The position numbers and the translations under genes were made by a program. Shown here one piece after another: positions 61,257 to 64,000 of a DNA stretch of 64,000 bases. Positions within the stretch are counted from its first letter, which is position 1; the number at the start of each line of letters is the position of its first letter. Source of the DNA: Thorsellia anophelis DSM 18579 (GTDB lineage: Bacteria > Pseudomonadota > Gammaproteobacteria > Enterobacterales > Thorselliaceae); assembly GCF_900111395.1 (NCBI RefSeq), contig NZ_FOHV01000009.1, positions 1-64,000 of the forward strand. The letters are read 5' to 3'. The notes below the pieces were generated by a model. The model saw only the letters and a list, made by a program, of their open reading frames with translations. It did no database searches and had not been told where the DNA came from.

Positions 61257-61747
61257 TATAATCTCTTTATGTATTAAATTTAAAGTTAATGCCAAAGCTC
61301 TATCTATTTTAAATGTATTAAAATATTTCTTCAGCACGATTATATTAACAAAGCATACTTAAATTGCCAATACTTTAAATTTAATGACATTACTTTATAT
61401 TTAATTAATTATCAGTCATGAGATACAGAGATGATTATTGGCTTAATAGTAAGGCCTAATGCTGCATCTATCATGTGTATTTACGGGCTAGATGAAAATT
61501 CACGGGCACAACACCATAATATGCGAATTAAAATAAGTTCAAATTTGTTATCGCTGACTCAATTTTACAATTAAGTTGCACCTAGTTGCACTCGAAACTA
61601 GACATGTAAAATAATTTCACGTATTTTGTTTATTAGAAGAATAACTCGCAATCGTTACGATTTTTAAGCTAGTTACTGAACGTTACAAAGAACACTAATA
61701 TTTGTTCAACTATTAATATATTTTCAGACAACTTCCATGAGGTCCTT
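61257..61747. other. 491-bp divergent regulatory region loiP/putA
   Basis: Separates leftward loiP from rightward putA. It contains two GTTGCA sites (61575-61590). No gene is supported; the long upstream frame of loiP (to 61337) is judged non-coding. Confidence 0.5.
61575..61590. promoter_or_regulatory. candidate PutA operator, two GTTGCA sites 10 bp apart
   Basis: GTTGCA at 61575-61580 and again at 61585-61590 are in the same direction, one helical turn apart. The PutA ribbon-helix-helix domain in E. coli recognises GTTGCA in the put control region. The PutA encoded 158 bp downstream keeps an N-terminal ribbon-helix-helix, so autorepression in the absence of proline is a reasonable prediction. 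Confidence 0.65.
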
Positions 61748-64000
61748 ATGTCAAACACCACCAGTACAACCGGGGTTAAACTCGATAATGAAACAAAAAA
61801 TCACTTAAAAACTATAGCTTCAGCATTAGATAGAACCCCTCACTGGGTAATTAAGCAGGCAATTTTTAATTATATAGAAGCGTTTAATCATGGTTATGTT
61901 GATAATTTGGGCAACCTCTCTTTAGAATCAATATCAATACACGGGAGCAATTTATCTGATTCAGATATTGAAATTATTGAGTCTGATATGAACTCATCAT
62001 CAGAAAAAACAAACCTATCATACCAACCAGAGCAACCCTTTCTTGAATTTGCACAATACATTCACCCACAATCTGTTTTACAAGCTGCAATAACAAGTGC
62101 ATACAGACGCTCAGAATCTGATTGTATTGTTACACTTATTGAACAAGCTAAACTTTCAGATGAGTTACAAGTATCGGCACAACAGCTAGCCACTAAATTA
62201 ACCACTACACTTCGTAATCAAAAGACTCAATCTGGAAAAGCGGGTATTGTTCAAAATCTCTTACAAGAATTTTCGCTATCTTCACAAGAAGGAGTTGCGT
62301 TAATGTGTCTTGCTGAAGCGCTTCTACGTATCCCTGATAAAGCAACCCGCGATGCATTAATCAGAGATAAAATTAGTGGTGGTGATTGGAAAGCGCATAT
62401 TGGTCATAGCCCTTCTCTTTTTGTTAATGCTGCAACATGGGGATTGATGCTAACGGGTAAATTAGTTTCTACTCATAATGAAAATCAGCTTTCATCTTCT
62501 ATAGGAAAAATTATTAGCAAAGGAGGAGAGCCTGTTATTCGTAAAGCTGTTGACATGGCGATGAGATTAATGGGTGAACAATTTGTAACAGGTGAAACCA
62601 TTGATCAGGCTCTTGCAAACGCAGTAAAACATGAAGCTAAGGGCTTTAGGTATTCCTACGATATGCTAGGGGAAGCGGCTTTAACAGAGCAAGATGCAAA
62701 AGCTTATTTGGCATCTTATGAACAAGCTATCCATGCAATAGGCAAAGCGGCTGATGGTAAGGGTATTTACGAAGGTGCTGGGATTTCAATTAAATTATCT
62801 GCATTGCATCCACGATATAATCGTGCAAATTTTGATAGAGTCATGCTAGAGTTATACCCAATCTTAAAAAATCTTGTACTACTCGCTAAATACTATGATA
62901 TAGGTCTGAATATTGATGCAGAGGAAGCAGATAGATTAGAAATTTCTCTCGATTTACTTGAAAAGCTATGTTTTGAACCTGAATTAAAAGGGTGGCATGG
63001 TATCGGCTTTGTTATTCAAGCTTATCAGAAACGTTGTCCTTATGTAATTGATTATTTAGTCGATTTAGCTAAAAGAAGCCAACGAAGGCTTATGATCCGA
63101 TTAGTTAAAGGTGCATATTGGGATAGTGAAATAAAAAGAGCACAATTAGATGGACTCGAAGATTATCCTGTATATACCAAAAAAAATCATACTGATATCG
63201 CTTATATCGCCTGTGCACGAAAATTACTCAGTGAGCCAAATTATATTTATCCTCAGTTTGCAACTCATAATGCTCAAACCCTTAGCACGATTTATCACCT
63301 AGCCGGCAACCATTACTATCCTGGTCAGTATGAGTTTCAATGCCTTCATGGTATGGGGGAGCCTTTATATGAACAAGTAGTCGGCTCATCAGAAGAAGGT
63401 AAACTAAACCGCCCTTGCCGCATCTATGCTCCTGTGGGTACCCATGAGACTTTACTTGCCTACTTGGTAAGACGTTTACTTGAAAATGGCGCAAATACTT
63501 CATTTGTGAATCGAATTGCTGACGAAACGATTAAGATTGAAACGCTTATTGAAAGTCCAGTTGCAATCGCTCAGCAACTTGCACAAGAAGAAGGCTCACT
63601 TGGCTTACCACACTCTAAAATCCCAGTGCCAAGGCACCTATTTGGAGATAATCGCCTAAATTCACGCGGATTTGATCTTTCTAACGAACACAGGCTGGCA
63701 TCTCTTTCATCTGCATTACTTAAAAGCACGCAAGATCAAATCGTTGCATACCCAGTTCTAAATGACACTGAGGTATTTTCAAAATCAAATAGTCATTCAA
63801 AATCTGACTTAAATGACTCACACCAAGTATTATCTACCATAATCAATCCTGCTAACCTGCAAGATACGGTTGGATTAGTTCAAGAGGCGACGATCGATCA
63901 TGTTGATCAAGCATTTAGTATAGCTAAAAACAATCAAATGATTTGGTCCTCTACCCCAATTCAAAAAAGGGCTGATATTTTAAATAACACTGCAGACTTA
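61748..64000 (+). CDS. putA: trifunctional PutA: proline dehydrogenase / P5C dehydrogenase / repressor, 5' part
   Basis: The first 751 codons; the gene runs off the window. ATG at 61748 follows GAGG. Residues 1-50 form a ribbon-helix-helix DNA-binding domain (TTGVKLDNETKNHLKTIASA, then LDRTPHWVIKQAI). The FAD proline dehydrogenase barrel shows GAGISIKLSALHPRYNR, RLVKGAYWDSEIKRAQ, ATHNAQTLSTI and FQCLHGMGEPLYEQV. The aldehyde dehydrogenase domain begins near residue 720 (AFSIAKNNQMIWSSTPIQKR). The enzyme turns proline to glutamate at the membrane when reduced and represses put genes when free of proline. Confidence 0.96.
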   Translation, partial: MSNTTSTTGVKLDNETKNHLKTIASALDRTPHWVIKQAIFNYIEAFNHGYVDNLGNLSLESISIHGSNLSDSDIEIIESDMNSSSEKTNLSYQPEQPFLEFAQYIHPQSVLQAAITSAYRRSESDCIVTLIEQAKLSDELQVSAQQLATKLTTTLRNQKTQSGKAGIVQNLLQEFSLSSQEGVALMCLAEALLRIPDKATRDALIRDKISGGDWKAHIGHSPSLFVNAATWGLMLTGKLVSTHNENQLSSSIGKIISKGGEPVIRKAVDMAMRLMGEQFVTGETIDQALANAVKHEAKGFRYSYDMLGEAALTEQDAKAYLASYEQAIHAIGKAADGKGIYEGAGISIKLSALHPRYNRANFDRVMLELYPILKNLVLLAKYYDIGLNIDAEEADRLEISLDLLEKLCFEPELKGWHGIGFVIQAYQKRCPYVIDYLVDLAKRSQRRLMIRLVKGAYWDSEIKRAQLDGLEDYPVYTKKNHTDIAYIACARKLLSEPNYIYPQFATHNAQTLSTIYHLAGNHYYPGQYEFQCLHGMGEPLYEQVVGSSEEGKLNRPCRIYAPVGTHETLLAYLVRRLLENGANTSFVNRIADETIKIETLIESPVAIAQQLAQEEGSLGLPHSKIPVPRHLFGDNRLNSRGFDLSNEHRLASLSSALLKSTQDQIVAYPVLNDTEVFSKSNSHSKSDLNDSHQVLSTIINPANLQDTVGLVQEATIDHVDQAFSIAKNNQMIWSSTPIQKRADILNNTADL

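Noticed and set aside
61257-61337. 27-residue N-terminal extension of the LoiP frame
   Set aside because: It would bury the lipoprotein signal; the ATG at 61256 has AAAGAGA and gives a proper lipobox.

Overview
This window is about 64 kb of an AT-rich (roughly one third GC by eye) gammaproteobacterial chromosome. Several gene blocks match enteric bacteria in content and order: motAB-cheAWRBYZ-flhBA, syd-yqcC-truC, lapAB-pyrF, queA-tgt-yajC-secDF, the ast arginine-degradation genes, and ycaR-kdsB. The low GC and mixed order fit a host-associated lineage near the Enterobacterales/Pasteurellales/Orbales; an Orbaceae member is my best guess, and this is inference only.

Layout. 1-1000: the 5' end of an IS3-type transposase cut by the window edge, a broken gene tail, and a non-coding stretch with two hairpins. 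1-20.3 kb (minus strand): a membrane-anchored bactofilin; a chemotaxis/motility operon transcribed motA to flhA; then gmhB, truC, yqcC, syd, tldD, tktA and an L,D-transpeptidase-fold hydrolase. 20.8-33.8 kb: a patatin-like lipoprotein, a metallo-beta-lactamase-fold hydrolase with a YebO-like protein, sthA, lapAB, pyrF, queA, tgt, yajC, secD and secF. 34-40 kb (minus): astC-astA-astD-astB plus an unknown coiled-coil gene in the place where astE usually lies. 40.4-55.5 kb: mrp, kdsA, recO, rplY (minus), galU, prmB, dnaA, dnaN, uspE, a ydgH-like gene, ycaR-kdsB and a ydjA-like gene (minus), and sppA. 55.6-64 kb: rep and yciO-like (minus), a short putative motility protein, an unknown 178-aa protein, loiP (minus), and the first 751 codons of putA with a two-site PutA operator candidate.

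How it fits together. One operon supplies the stator, the cytoplasmic chemotaxis circuit and two flagellar export components, but no chemoreceptor, flhE or flhDC lies here. LapAB, KdsA, KdsB, GmhB and GalU serve LPS or sugar-nucleotide synthesis; YajC-SecD-SecF and Syd serve protein export. The ast genes and PutA feed arginine and proline into glutamate metabolism, with the last arginine-pathway enzyme missing locally. dnaA and dnaN are adjacent, but recF and gyrB do not follow and I see no cluster of DnaA boxes.

The most unusual content lies between genes. At least three decayed IS200/IS605 pieces (two TnpA, one TnpB), none annotatable as an intact ORF, sit at gene boundaries. Other notable items are tandem hairpins between yajC and secD, a terminator-like hairpin in the rplY leader, and the PutA operator candidate. 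I did not find a clear new multi-gene system. The best candidates for unknown biology are the transmembrane bactofilin beside flhA, the coiled-coil protein ending the ast operon, and the orphan 178-aa protein.
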